A stretch of 64,000 bases of DNA from contig OZ059895.1 of NCBI GenBank assembly GCA_964057225.1, forward strand, positions 1,364,001 to 1,428,000, written 5' to 3'. The position numbers and the translations under genes were made by a program. Positions 11,401 through 24,920 of this stretch are shown here, piece after piece; the first letter of the stretch is position 1; each line of letters begins with the position of its first letter. Below the pieces are notes generated by a model, which saw nothing but the letters and a program-made list of their open reading frames with translations, had not been told where the DNA came from and made no database searches. Origin of the DNA: Auanema rhodensis (lineage: Eukaryota; Nematoda; Chromadorea; Rhabditida; Rhabditidae).

Positions 11401-13337
11401 TTTTTGTATTAAGCGTTTCTCAATTTAGTATAGTGCATTCGATGCGGATTTTTAAGCTGCGTCGATCTGTGTTATCAGATTTGCGCTAGCTGAAAAATGC
11501 ACCGAGATATCAACTGATATAAGTTCACACTTATATCCTCGATTTTCACCCTGAAGAATTAATTTTTTCGTTGAATAACATTGTCCATCGTCTTTGCCTT
11601 GAAAAAAGGAATCTAAAAACATCTACTTTTTGCTAAATTATTTTGAAATTTTTCGAAAAAATTTTTGTCAAAATGTTTTTGGAAGCAATGTTGAGTGTAC
11701 ATGGAAACTCAACATACACTAATGCATCATTTTTCAAACGATCATAACTAATTTTTGTATTAAGCGTTTCTCAATTTTGTATAGTGCATTCGATGCGGAT
11801 TTTTAAGCTGCGTCGATCTGTGTTATCAGATTTGCGCTAGCTGAAAAATGCACCGAGATATCAACTGATATAAGTTCACACTTATATCCTCGATTTTCAC
11901 CCTGAAGAATTAATTTTTTCGTTGAATAACATTGTCCATCGTCTTTGCCTTGAAAAAAGGAATCTAAAAACATCTACTTTTTGCTAAATTATTTTGAAAT
12001 TTTTCGAAAAAATTTTTGTCAAAATGTTTTTGGAAGCAATGTTGAGTGTACATGGAAACTCAACATACACTAATGCATCATTTTTCAAACGATCATAACT
12101 AATTTTTGTATTAAGCGTTTCTCAATGTAGTATAGTGCATTCGATGCGGATTTTTAAGCTGCGTCGTTCTGTGTTATCAGCTTTGCGCTAGCTTAAAAAT
12201 GCACCGAGATATCAACTGATATAAGTTCACACATATATCCTCGATTTTCACCCTGAAGAATTAATTTTTTCGTTGAATAACATTGTCCATCGTCTTTGCC
12301 TTGAAAAAAGGAATCTAAAAACATCTACTTTTTGCTAAATTATTTTGAAATTTTTCGAAAAAATTTTTGTCAAAATGTTTTTGGAAGCAATGTTGAGTGT
12401 ACATGGAAACTCAACATACACTAATGCATCATTTTTCAAACGATCATAATTAATTTTTATATTAAGCGTTTCTCAATTTAGTATAGTGCATTCGATGCGG
12501 ATTTTTAAGCTGCGTCGATCTGTGTTATCAGATTTGCGCTAGCTTAAAAATGCACCGAGATATCAACTGATATAAGTTCACACTTATATCCTCGATTTTC
12601 ACCCTGAAGAATTAATTTTTTCGTTGAATAACATTGTCCATCGTCTTTGCCTTGAAAAAAGAAATCTGAAAACATCTACTTTTTGCTAAATTATTTTGAA
12701 ATTTTTCGAAAAAATTTTTGTCAAAATGTTTTTGGAAGCAATGTTGAGTGTACATGGAAACTCAACATACACTGATGCATCATTTTTCAAACGATCATAA
12801 CTAATTTTTGTATTAAGCGTTTCTCAATTTAGTATAGTGCATTCGATGCGGATTTTTAAGCTGCGTCGATCTGTGTTATCAGATTTGCGCTAGCTGAAAA
12901 ATGCACCGAGATATCAACTGATATAAGTTCACACTTATATCCTCGATTTTCACCCTGAAGAATTAATTTTTTCGTTGAATAACATTGTCCATCGTCTTTG
13001 CCTTGAAAAAAGGAATCTGAAAACATCTACTTTTTGCTAAATTATTTTGAAATTTTTCGAAAAAATTTTTGTCAAAATGTTTTTGGAAGCAATGTTGAGT
13101 GTACATGGAAACTCAACATACACTGATGCATCATTTTTCAAACGATCATAACTAATTTTTGTATTAAGCGTTTCTCAATTTAGTATAGTGCATTCGATGC
13201 GGATTTTTAAGCTGCGTCGATCTGTGTTATCAGATTTGCGCTAGCTGAAAAATGCACCGAGATATCAACTGATATAAGTTCACACTTATATCCTCGATTT
13301 TCACCCTGAAGAATTAATTTTTTCGTTGAATAACATT
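8424..13337. repeat. 7-mer HOR, two tandem copies (2 x 2457 bp)
   Basis: M25-M31 (8424-10880) and M32-M38 (10881-13337) carry the same seven monomer types in the same order: TGTAATAT; G139/TTTAG; TTTTG; T234/A300; T166/TTTAG; G139; G139. Three private marks appear at the same place in both copies: CAGCTTTGCG (C248) in the fourth monomer, TTTATATT for TTTGTATT in the fifth, and AAAGAAATCTG in the sixth. The one difference I noticed is G for T at 10493, in the first copy only. The duplication is therefore recent. Confidence 0.92.
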
Positions 13338-15794
13338 GTCCATCGTCTTTGCCTTGAAAAAAGGAATCTAAAAACATCTACTTTTTGCTAAATTATTTTG
13401 AAATTTTTCGAAAAAATTTTTGTCAAAATGTTTTTGGAAGCAATGTTGAGTGTACATGGAAACTCAACATACACTAATGCATCATTTTTCAAACGATCAT
13501 AACTAATTTTTGTATTAAGCGTTTCTCAATGTAGTATAGTGCATTCGATGCGGATTTTTAAGCTGCGTCGTTCTGTGTTATCAGATTTGCGCTAGCTTAA
13601 AAATGCACCGAGATATCAACTGATATAAGTTCACACATATATCCTCGATTTTCACCCTGAAGAATTAATTTTTTCGTTGAATAACATTGTCCATCGTCTT
13701 TGCCTTGAAAAAAGGAATCTAAAAACATCTACTTTTTGCTAAATTATTTTGAAATTTTTCGAAAAAATTTTTGTCAAAATGTTTTTGGAAGCAATGTTGA
13801 GTGTACATGGAAACTCAACATACACTGATGCATCATTTTTCAAACGATCATAACTAATTTTTGTATTAAGCGTTTCTCAATTTAGTATAGTGCATTCGAT
13901 GCGGATTTTTAAGCTGCGTCGATCTGTGTTATCAGATTTGCGCTAGCTGAAAAATGCACCGAGATATCAACTGATATAAGTTCACACTTATATCCTCGAT
14001 TTTCACCCTGAAGAATTAATTTTTTCGTTGAATAACATTGTCCATCGTCTTTGCCTTGAAAAAAGGAATCTAAAAACATCTACTTTTTGCTAAATTATTT
14101 TGAAATTTTTCGAAAAAATTTTTGTCAAAATGTTTTTGGAAGCAATGTTGAGTGTACATGGAAACTCAACATACACTAATGCATCATTTTTCAAACGATC
14201 ATAACTAATTTTTGTATTAAGCGTTTCTCAATGTAGTATAGTGCATTCGATGCGGATTTTTAAGCTGCGTCGTTCTGTGTTATCAGATTTGCGCTAGCTT
14301 AAAAATGCACCGAGATATCAACTGATATAAGTTCACACATATATCCTCGATTTTCACCCTGAAGAATTAATTTTTTCGTTGAATAACATTGTCCATCGTC
14401 TTTGCCTTGAAAAAAGGAATCTAAAAACATCTACTTTTTGCTAAATTATTTTGAAATTTTTCGAAAAAATTTTTGTCAAAATGTTTTTGGAAGCAATGTT
14501 GAGTGTACATGGAAACTCAACATACACTAATGCATCATTTTTCAAACGATCATAATTAATTTTTGTATTAAGCGTTTCTCAATGTAGTATAGTGCATTCG
14601 ATGCGGATTTTTAAGCTGCGTCGATCTGTGTTATCAGATTTGCGCTAGCTTAAAAATGCACCGAGATATCAACTGATATAAGTTCACACTTATATCCTCG
14701 ATTTTCACCCTGAAGAATTAATTTTTTCGTTGAATAACATTGTCCATCGTCTTTGCCTTGAAAAAAGGAATCTGAAAACATCTACTTTTTGCTAAATTAT
14801 TTTGAAATTTTTCGAAAAAATTTTTGTCAAAATGTTTTTGGAAGCAATGTTGAGTGTACATGGAAACTCAACATACACTAATGCATCATTTTTCAAACGA
14901 TCATAATTAATTTTTGTATTAAGCGTTTCTCAATTTAGTATAGTGCATTCGATGCGGATTTTTAAGCTGCGTCGATCTGTGTTATCAGATTTGCGCTAGC
15001 TTAAAAATGCACCGAGATATCAACTGATATAAGTTCACACTTATATCCTCGATTTTCACCCTGAAGAATTAATTTTTTCGTTGAATAACATTGTCCATCG
15101 TCTTTGCCTTGAAAAAAGGAATCTGAAAACATCTACTTTTTGCTAAATTATTTTGAAATTTTTCGAAAAAATTTTTGTCAAAATGTTTTTGGAAGCAATA
15201 TTGAGTGTACATGGAAACTCAACATACACTAATGCATCATTTTTCAAACGATCATAACTAATTTTTGTATTAAGCGTTTCTCAATTTAGTATAGTGCATT
15301 CGATGCGGATTTTTAAGCTGCGTCGATCTGTGTTATCAGATTTGCGCTAGCTGAAAAATGCACCGAGATATCAACTGATATAAGTTCACACTTATATCCT
15401 CGATTTTCACCCTGAAGAATTAATTTTTTCGTTGAATAACATTGTCCATCGTCTTTGCCTTGAAAAAAGGAATCTAAAAACATCTACTTTTTGCTAAATT
15501 ATTTTGAAATTTTTCGAAAAAATTTTTGTCAAAATGTTTTTGGAAGCAATGTTGAGTGTACATGGAAACTCAACATACACTAATGCATCATTTTTCAAAC
15601 GATCATAACTAATTTTTGTATTAAGCGTTTCTCAATTTTGTATAGTGCATTCGATGCGGATTTTTAAGCTGCGTCGATCTGTGTTATCAGATTTGCGCTA
15701 GCTTAAAAATGCACCGAGATATCAACTGATATAAGTTCACACATATATCCTCGATTTTCACCCTGAAGAATTAATTTTTTCGTTGAATAACATT
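13338..15794. repeat. M39-M45, mixed monomers, first copy of a 3-monomer block
   Basis: M39 and M41 are T234/A300 monomers flanking M40 (G139). M42 and M43 are T166 types, M44 is TTTAG with GA at 261-262, and M45 is TTTTG with A300. M43-M45 (14742-15794) match M57-M59 (19656-20708) in allele order, 4914 bp away (14 monomers). M44 has a private A at 108 (CAATATTGAG) that weakens the 106-133 dyad. Confidence 0.82.
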
Positions 15795-18602
15795 GTCCAT
15801 CGTCTTTGCCTTGAAAAAAAGAATCTAAAAACATCTACTTTTTGCTAAATTATTTTGAAATTTTTCGAAAAAATTTTTGTCAAAATGTTTTTGGAAGCAA
15901 TGTTGAGTGTACATGGAAACTCAACATACACTAATGCATCATTTTTCAAACGATCATAATTAATTTTTGTATTAAGCGTTTCTCAATTTAGTATAGTGCA
16001 TTCGATGCGGATTTTTAAGCTGCGTCGATCTGTGTTATCAGATTTGCGCTAGCTTAAAAATGCACCGAGATATCAACTGATATAAGTTCACACATATATC
16101 CTCGATTTTCACCCTGAAGAATTAATTTTTTCGTTGAATAACATTGTCCATCGTCTTTGCCTTGAAAAAAGGAATCTAAAAACATCTACTTTTTGCTAAA
16201 TTATTTCGAAATTTTTCGAAAAAATTTTTGTCAAAATGTTTTTGGAAGCAATGTTGAGTGTACATGGAAACTCAACATACACTAATGCATCATTTTTCAA
16301 ACGATCATAATTAATTTTTGTATTAAGCGTTTCTCAATGTAGTATAGTGCATTCGATGCGGATTTTTAAGCTGCGTCGATCTGTGTTATCAGATTTGCGC
16401 TAGCTTAAAAATGCACCGAGATATCAACTGATATAAGTTCACACTTATATCCTCGATTTTCACCCTGAAGAATTAATTTTTTCGTTGAATAACATTGTCC
16501 ATCGTCTTTGCCTTGAAAAAAGGAATCTGAAAACATCTACTTTTTGCTAAATTATTTTGAAATTTTTCGAAAAAATTTTTGTCAAAATGTTTTTGGAAGC
16601 AATGTTGAGTGTACATGGAAACTCAACATACACTAATGCATCATTTTTCAAACGATCATAATTAATTTTTGTATTAAGCGTTTCTCAATTTAGTATAGTG
16701 CATTCGATGCGGATTTTTAAGCTGCGTCGATCTGTGTTATCAGATTTGCGCTAGCTTAAAAATGCACCGAGATATCAACTGATATAAGTTCACACATATA
16801 TCCTCGATTTTCACCCTGAAGAATTAATTTTTTCGTTGAATAACATTGTCCATCGTCTTTGCCTTGAAAAAAAGAATCTAAAAACATCTACTTTTTGCTA
16901 AATTATTTTGAAATTTTTCGAAAAAATTTTTGTCAAAATGTTTTTGGAAGCAATGTTGAGTGTACATGGAAACTCAACATACACTAATGCATCATTTTTC
17001 AAACGATCATAACTAATTTTTGTATTAAGCGTTTCTCAATTTAGTATAGTGCATTCGATGCGGATTTTTAAGCTGCGTCGATCTGTGTTATCAGATTTGC
17101 GCTAGCTGAAAAATGCACCGAGATATCAACTGATATAAGTTCACACTTATATCCTCGATTTTCACCCTGAAGAATTAATTTTTTCGTTGAATAACATTGT
17201 CCATCGTCTTTGCCTTGAAAAAAAGAATCTAAAAACATCTACTTTTTGCTAAATTATTTTGAAATTTTTCGAAAAAATTTTTGTCAAAATGTTTTTGGAA
17301 GCAATGTTGAGTGTACATGGAAACTCAACATACACTAATGCATCATTTTTCAAACGATCATAATTAATTTTTGTATTAAGCGTTTCTCAATTTAGTATAG
17401 TGCATTCGATGCGGATTTTTAAGCTGCGTCGATCTGTGTTATCAGATTTGCGCTAGCTTAAAAATGCACCGAGATATCAACTGATATAAGTTCACACATA
17501 TATCCTCGATTTTCACCCTGAAGAATTAATTTTTTCGTTGAATAACATTGTCCATCGTCTTTGCCTTGAAAAAAGGAATCTAAAAACATCTACTTTTTGC
17601 TAAATTATTTCGAAATTTTTCGAAAAAATTTTTGTCAAAATGTTTTTGGAAGCAATGTTGAGTGTACATGGAAACTCAACATACACTAATGCATCATTTT
17701 TCAAACGATCATAATTAATTTTTGTATTAAGCGTTTCTCAATGTAGTATAGTGCATTCGATGCGGATTTTTAAGCTGCGTCGATCTGTGTTATCAGATTT
17801 GCGCTAGCTTAAAAATGCACCGAGATATCAACTGATATAAGTTCACACTTATATCCTCGATTTTCACCCTGAAGAATTAATTTTTTCGTTGAATAACATT
17901 GTCCATCGTCTTTGCCTTGAAAAAAGGAATCTGAAAACATCTACTTTTTGCTAAATTATTTTGAAATTTTTCGAAAAAATTTTTGTCAAAATGTTTTTGG
18001 AAGCAATGTTGAGTGTACATGGAAACTCAACATACACTAATGCATCATTTTTCAAACGATCATAATTAATTTTTGTATTAAGCGTTTCTCAATTTAGTAT
18101 AGTGCATTCGATGCGGATTTTTAAGCTGCGTCGATCTGTGTTATCAGATTTGCGCTAGCTTAAAAATGCACCGAGATATCAACTGATATAAGTTCACACA
18201 TATATCCTCGATTTTCACCCTGAAGAATTAATTTTTTCGTTGAATAACATTGTCCATCGTCTTTGCCTTGAAAAAAAGAATCTAAAAACATCTACTTTTT
18301 GCTAAATTATTTTGAAATTTTTCGAAAAAATTTTTGTCAAAATGTTTTTGGAAGCAATGTTGAGTGTACATGGAAACTCAACATACACTAATGCATCATT
18401 TTTCAAACGATCATAATTAATTTTTGTATTAAGCGTTTCTCAATTTAGTATAGTGCATTCGATGCGGATTTTTAAGCTGCGTCGATCTGTGTTATCAGAT
18501 TTGCGCTAGCTTAAAAATGCACCGAGATATCAACTGATATAAGTTCACACATATATCCTCGATTTTCACCCTGAAGAATTAATTTTTTCGTTGAATAACA
18601 TT
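15795..18602. repeat. M46-M53, 4-monomer spaced duplication
   Basis: M46-M48 (15795-16847) and M50-M52 (17199-18251) have the same three types: A26/T166/TTTAG/A300, then TGTAG with a private C62 (TTATTTCGAAA), then G33/TTTAG/A300. The 1404-bp spacing suggests a 4-mer duplication with M49 as the fourth member. M49 alone has C166 and GA at 261-262. M53 repeats the first type again. The shared C62 adds a CpG and occurs nowhere else that I saw. Confidence 0.87.
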
Positions 18603-21059
18603 GTCCATCGTCTTTGCCTTGAAAAAAGGAATCTAAAAACATCTACTTTTTGCTAAATTATTTTGAAATTTTTCGAAAAAATTTTTGTCAAAATGTTTTT
18701 GGAAGCAATGTTGAGTGTACATGGAAACTCAACATACACTAATGCATCATTTTTCAAACGATCATAATTAATTTTTGTATTAAGCGTTTCTCAATGTAGT
18801 ATAGTGCATTCGATGCGGATTTTTAAGCTGCGTCGATCTGTGTTATCAGATTTGCGCTAGCTTAAAAATGCACCGAGATATCAACTGATATAAGTTCACA
18901 CTTATATCCTCGATTTTCACCCTGAAGAATTAATTTTTTCGTTGAATAACATTGTCCATCGTCTTTGCCTTGAAAAAAGGAATCTGAAAACATCTACTTT
19001 TTGCTAAATTATTTTGAAATTTTTCGAAAAAATTTTTGTCAAAATGTTTTTGGAAGCAATGTTGAGTGTACATGGAAACTCAACATACACTGATGCATCA
19101 TTTTTCAAACGATCATAACTAATTTTTGTATTAAGCGTTTCTCAATTTAGTATAGTGCATTCGATGCGGATTTTTAAGCTGCGTCGATCTGTGTTATCAG
19201 ATTTGCGCTAGCTGAAAAATGCACCGAGATATCAACTGATATAAGTTCACACTTATATCCTCGATTTTCACCCTGAAGAATTAATTTTTTCGTTGAATAA
19301 CATTGTCCATCGTCTTTGCCTTGAAAAAAGGAATCTAAAAACATCTACTTTTTGCTAAATTATTTTGAAATTTTTCGAAAAAATTTTTGTCAAAATGTTT
19401 TTGGAAGCAATGTTGAGTGTACATGGAAACTCAACATACACTAATGCATCATTTTTCAAACGATCATAACTAATTTTTGTATTAAGCGTTTCTCAATGTA
19501 GTATAGTGCATTCGATGCGGATTTTTAAGCTGCGTCGTTCTGTGTTATCAGATTTGCGCTAGCTTAAAAATGCACCGAGATATCAACTGATATAAGTTCA
19601 CACATATATCCTCGATTTTCACCCTGAAGAATTAATTTTTTCGTTGAATAACATTGTCCATCGTCTTTGCCTTGAAAAAAGGAATCTGAAAACATCTACT
19701 TTTTGCTAAATTATTTTGAAATTTTTCGAAAAAATTTTTGTCAAAATGTTTTTGGAAGCAATGTTGAGTGTACATGGAAACTCAACATACACTAATGCAT
19801 CATTTTTCAAACGATCATAATTAATTTTTGTATTAAGCGTTTCTCAATTTAGTATAGTGCATTCGATGCGGATTTTTAAGCTGCGTCGATCTGTGTTATC
19901 AGATTTGCGCTAGCTTAAAAATGCACCGAGATATCAACTGATATAAGTTCACACTTATATCCTCGATTTTCACCCTGAAGAATTAATTTTTTCGTTGAAT
20001 AACATTGTCCATCGTCTTTGCCTTGAAAAAAGGAATCTGAAAACATCTACTTTTTGCTAAATTATTTTGAAATTTTTCGAAAAAATTTTTGTCAAAATGT
20101 TTTTGGAAGCAATGTTGAGTGTACATGGAAACTCAACATACACTAATGCATCATTTTTCAAACGATCATAACTAATTTTTGTATTAAGCGTTTCTCAATT
20201 TAGTATAGTGCATTCGATGCGGATTTTTAAGCTGCGTCGATCTGTGTTATCAGATTTGCGCTAGCTGAAAAATGCACCGAGATATCAACTGATATAAGTT
20301 CACACTTATATCCTCGATTTTCACCCTGAAGAATTAATTTTTTCGTTGAATAACATTGTCCATCGTCTTTGCCTTGAAAAAAGGAATCTAAAAACATCTA
20401 CTTTTTGCTAAATTATTTTGAAATTTTTCGAAAAAATTTTTGTCAAAATGTTTTTGGAAGCAATGTTGAGTGTACATGGAAACTCAACATACACTAATGC
20501 ATCATTTTTCAAACGATCATAACTAATTTTTGTATTAAGCGTTTCTCAATTTTGTATAGTGCATTCGATGCGGATTTTTAAGCTGCGTCGATCTGTGTTA
20601 TCAGATTTGCGCTAGCTTAAAAATGCACCGAGATATCAACTGATATAAGTTCACACATATATCCTCGATTTTCACCCTGAAGAATTAATTTTTTCGTTGA
20701 ATAACATTGTCCATCGTCTTTGCCTTGAAAAAAAGAATCTAAAAACATCTACTTTTTGCTAAATTATTTTGAAATTTTTCGAAAAAATTTTTGTCAAAAT
20801 GTTTTTGGAAGCAATGTTGAGTGTACATGGAAACTCAACATACACTAATGCATCATTTTTCAAACGATCATAATTAATTTTTGTATTAAGCGTTTCTCAA
20901 TGTAGTATAGTGCATTCGATGCGGATTTTTAAGCTGCGTCGATCTGTGTTATCAGATTTGCGCTAGCTTAAAAATGCACCGAGATATCAACTGATATAAG
21001 TTCACACTTATATCCTCGATTTTCACCCTGAAGAATTAATTTTTTCGTTGAATAACATT
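18603..21059. repeat. M54-M60, mixed monomers
   Basis: M55 is the last G139 monomer of the window. M56 is T234/A300. M57-M59 repeat the M43-M45 order. M60 is A26/T166/TGTAG. No new HOR is completed here. The block links the left domain (G139 and TTTAG types common) to the 11-mer that follows. Confidence 0.8.
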
Positions 21060-24000
21060 GTCCATCGTCTTTGCCTTGAAAAAAGGAATCTGAAAACATC
21101 TACTTTTTGCTAAATTATTTTGAAATTTTTCGAAAAAATTTTTGTCAAAATGTTTTTGGAAGCAATGTTGAGTGTACATGGAAACTCAACATACACTAAT
21201 GCATCATTTTTCAAACGATCATAACTAATTTTTGTATTAAGCGTTTCTCAATTTAGTAAAGTGCATTCGATGCGGATTTTTAAGCTGCGTCGATCTGTGT
21301 TATCAGATTTGCGCTAGCTGAAAAATGCACCGAGATATCAACTGATATAAGTTCACACATATATCCTCGATTTTCACCCTGAAGAATTAATTTTTTCGTT
21401 GAATAACATTGTCCATCGTCTTTGCCTTGAAAAAAAGAATCTAAAAACATCTACTTTTTGCTAAATTATTTTGAAATTTTTCGAAAAAATTTTTGTCAAA
21501 ATGTTTTTGGAAGCAATGTTGAGTGTACATGGAAACTCAACATACACTAATGCATCATTTTTCAAACGATCATAATTAATTTTTGTATTAAGCGTTTCTC
21601 AATGTAGTATAGTGCATTCGATGCGGATTTTTAAGCTGCGTCGATCTGTGTTATCAGATTTGCGCTAGCTTAAAAATGCACCGAGATATCAACTGATATA
21701 AGTTCACACTTATATCCTCGATTTTCACCCTGAAGAATTAATTTTTTCGTTGAATAACATTGTCCATCGTCTTTGCCTTGAAAAAAGGAATCTGAAAACA
21801 TCTACTTTTTGCTAAATTATTTTGAAATTTTTCGAAAAAATTTTTGTCAAAATGTTTTTGGAAGCAATGTTGAGTGTACATGGAAACTCAACATACACTA
21901 ATGCATCATTTTTCAAACGATCATAACTAATTTTTGTATTAAGCGTTTCTCAATTTAGTATAGTGCATTCGATGCGGATTTTTAAGCTGCGTCGATCTGT
22001 GTTATCAGATTTGCGCTAGCTGAAAAATGCACCGAGATATCAACTGATATAAGTTCACACTTATATCCTCGATTTTCACCCTGAAGAATTAATTTTTTCG
22101 TTGAATAACATTGTCCATCGTCTTTGCCTTGAAAAAAGGAATCTAAAAACATCTACTTTTTGCTAAATTATTTTGAAATTTTTCGAAAAAATTTTTGTCA
22201 AAATGTTTTTGGAAGCAATGTTGAGTGTACATGGAAACTCAACATACACTAATGCATCATTTTTCAAACGATCATAACTAATTTTTGTATCAAGCGTTTC
22301 TCAATGTAGTATAGTGCATTCGATGCGGATTTTTAAGCTGCGTCGTTCTGTGTTATCAGATTTGCGCTAGCTTAAAAATGCACCGAGATATCAACTGATA
22401 TAAGTTCACACATATATCCTCGATTTTCACCCTGAAGAATTAATTTTTTCGTTGAATAACATTGTCCATCGTCTTTGCCTTGAAAAAAAGATTCTAAAAA
22501 CATCTACTTTTTGCTAAATTATTTTGAAATTTTTCGAAAAAATTTTTGTCAAAATGTTTTTGGAAGCAATGTTGAGTGTACATGGAAACTCAACATACAC
22601 TAATGCATCATTTTTCAAACGATCATAATTAATTTTTGTATTAAGCGTTTCTCAATGTAGTATAGTGCATTCGATGCGGATTTTTAAGCTGCGTCGATCT
22701 GTGTTATCAGATTTGCGCTAGCTTGAAAATGCACCGAGATATCAACTGATATAAGTTCACACTTATATCCTCGATTTTCACCCTGAAGAATTAATTTTTT
22801 CGTTGAATAACATTGTCCATCGTCTTTGCCTTGAAAAAAAGAATCTAAAAACATCTACTTTTTGCTAAATTATTTTGAAATTTTTCGAAAAAATTTTTGT
22901 CAAAATGTTTTTGGAAGCAATGTTGAGTGTACATGGAAACTCAACATACACTAATGCATCATTTTTCAAACGATCATAACTAATTTTTGTATTAAGCGTT
23001 TCTCAATGTAGTATAGTGCATTCGATGCGGATTTTTAAGCTGCGTCTTTCTGTGTTATCAGATTTGCGCTAGCTTAAAAATGCACCGAGATATCAACTGA
23101 TATAAGTTCACACTTATATCCTCGATTTTCACCCTGAAGAATTAATTTTTTCGTTGAATAACATTGTCCATCGTCTTTGCCTTGAAAAAAAGAATCTAAA
23201 AACATCTACTTTCTGCTAAATTATCTTGAAATTTTTCGAAAAAATTTTTGTCAAAATGTTTTTGGAAGCAATGTTGAGTGTACATGGAAACTCAACATAC
23301 ACTAATGCATCATTTTTCAAACGATCATAATTAATTTTTGTATTAAGCGTTTCTCAATGTAGTATAGTGCATTCGATGCGGATTTTTAAGCTGCGTCGAT
23401 CTGTGTTATCAGATTTGCGCTAGCTTGAAAATGCACCGAGATATCAACTGATATAAGTTCACACTTATATCCTCGATTTTCACCCTGAAGAATTAATTTT
23501 TTCGTTGAATAACATTGTCCATCGTCTTTGCCTTAAAAAAAGGAATCTGAAAACATCTACTTTTTGCTAAATTATTTTGAAATTTTTCGAAAAAATTTTT
23601 GTCAAAATGTTTTTGGAAGCAATGTTGAGTGTACATGGAAACTCAACATACACTAATGCATCATTTTTCAAACGATCATAACTAATTTTTGTATTAAGCG
23701 TTTCTCAATTTTGTATAGTGCATTCGATGCGGATTTTTAAGCTGCGTCGATCTGTGTTATCAGATTTGCGCTAGCTGAAAAATGCACCGAGATATCAACT
23801 GATATAAGTTCACACTTATATCCTCGATTTTCACCCTGAAGAATTAATTTTTTCGTTGAATAACATTGTCCATCGTCTTTGCCTTGAAAAAAGGAATCTA
23901 AAAACATCTACTTTTTGCTAAATTATTTTGAAATTTTTCGAAAAAATTTTTGTCAAAATGTTTTTGGAAGCAATGTTGAGTGTACATGGAAACTCAACAT

Positions 24001-24920
24001 ACACTAATGCATCATTTTTCAAACGATCATAATTAATTTTTGTATTAAGCGTTTCTCAATGTAGTATAGTGCATTCGATGCGGATTTTTAAGCTGCGTCG
24101 ATCTGTGTTATCAGATTTGCGCTAGCTTAAAAATGCACCGAGATATCAACTGATATAAGTTCACACTTATATCCTCGATTTTCACCCTGAAGAATTAATT
24201 TTTTCGTTGAATAACATTGTCCATCGTCTTTGCCTTGAAAAAAAGAATCTAAAAACATCTACTTTTTGCTAAATTATTTTGAAATTTTTTGAAAAAATTT
24301 TTGTCAAAATGTTTTTGGAAGCAATGTTGAGTGTACATGGAAACTCAACATACACTAATGCATCATTTTTCAAACAATCATAATTAATTTTTGTATTAAG
24401 CGTTTCTCAATGTAGTATAGTGCATTCGATGCGGATTTTTAAGCTGCGTCGATCTGTGTTATCAGATTTGCGCTAGCTTGAAAATGCACCGAGATATCAA
24501 CTGATATAAGTTCACACTTATATCCTCGATTTTCACCCTGAAGAATTAATTTTTTCGTTGAATAACATTGTCCATCGTCTTTGCCTTAAAAAAAGGAATC
24601 TGAAAACATCTACTTTTTGCTAAATTATTTTGAAATTTTTTGAAAAAATTTTTGTCAAAATGTTTTTGGAAGCAATGTTGAGTGTACATGGAAACTCAAC
24701 ATACACTAATGCATCATTTTTCAAACGATCATAATTAATTTTTGTATTAAGCGTTTCTCAATTTTGTATAGTGCATTCGATGCGGATTTTTAAGCTGCGT
24801 CGATCTGTGTTATCAGATTTGCGCTAGCTTGAAAATGCACCGAGATATCAACTGATATAAGTTCACACTTATATCCTCGATTTTCACCCTGAAGAATTAA
24901 TTTTTTCGTTGAATAACATT
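21060..24920. repeat. 11-mer HOR unit, M61-M71 (3861 bp)
   Basis: The order is: M61 with private TTTAGTAAAG and A300; M62; M63; M64 with C179 (TATCAAGC), T234 and A300; M65 with private AAGATTCTA; M66 with private GCGTCTTTCTG; M67, the first monomer with C48 and C60; M68 with TTTTG; M69; M70 with T72 and an A in CAAACAATC; M71 with T72 and TTTTG. M61-M67 recur at 24921-27377 and M68-M71 recur at 28431-29834, so the 11-mer was copied and the second copy was split by extra monomers. Confidence 0.88.
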
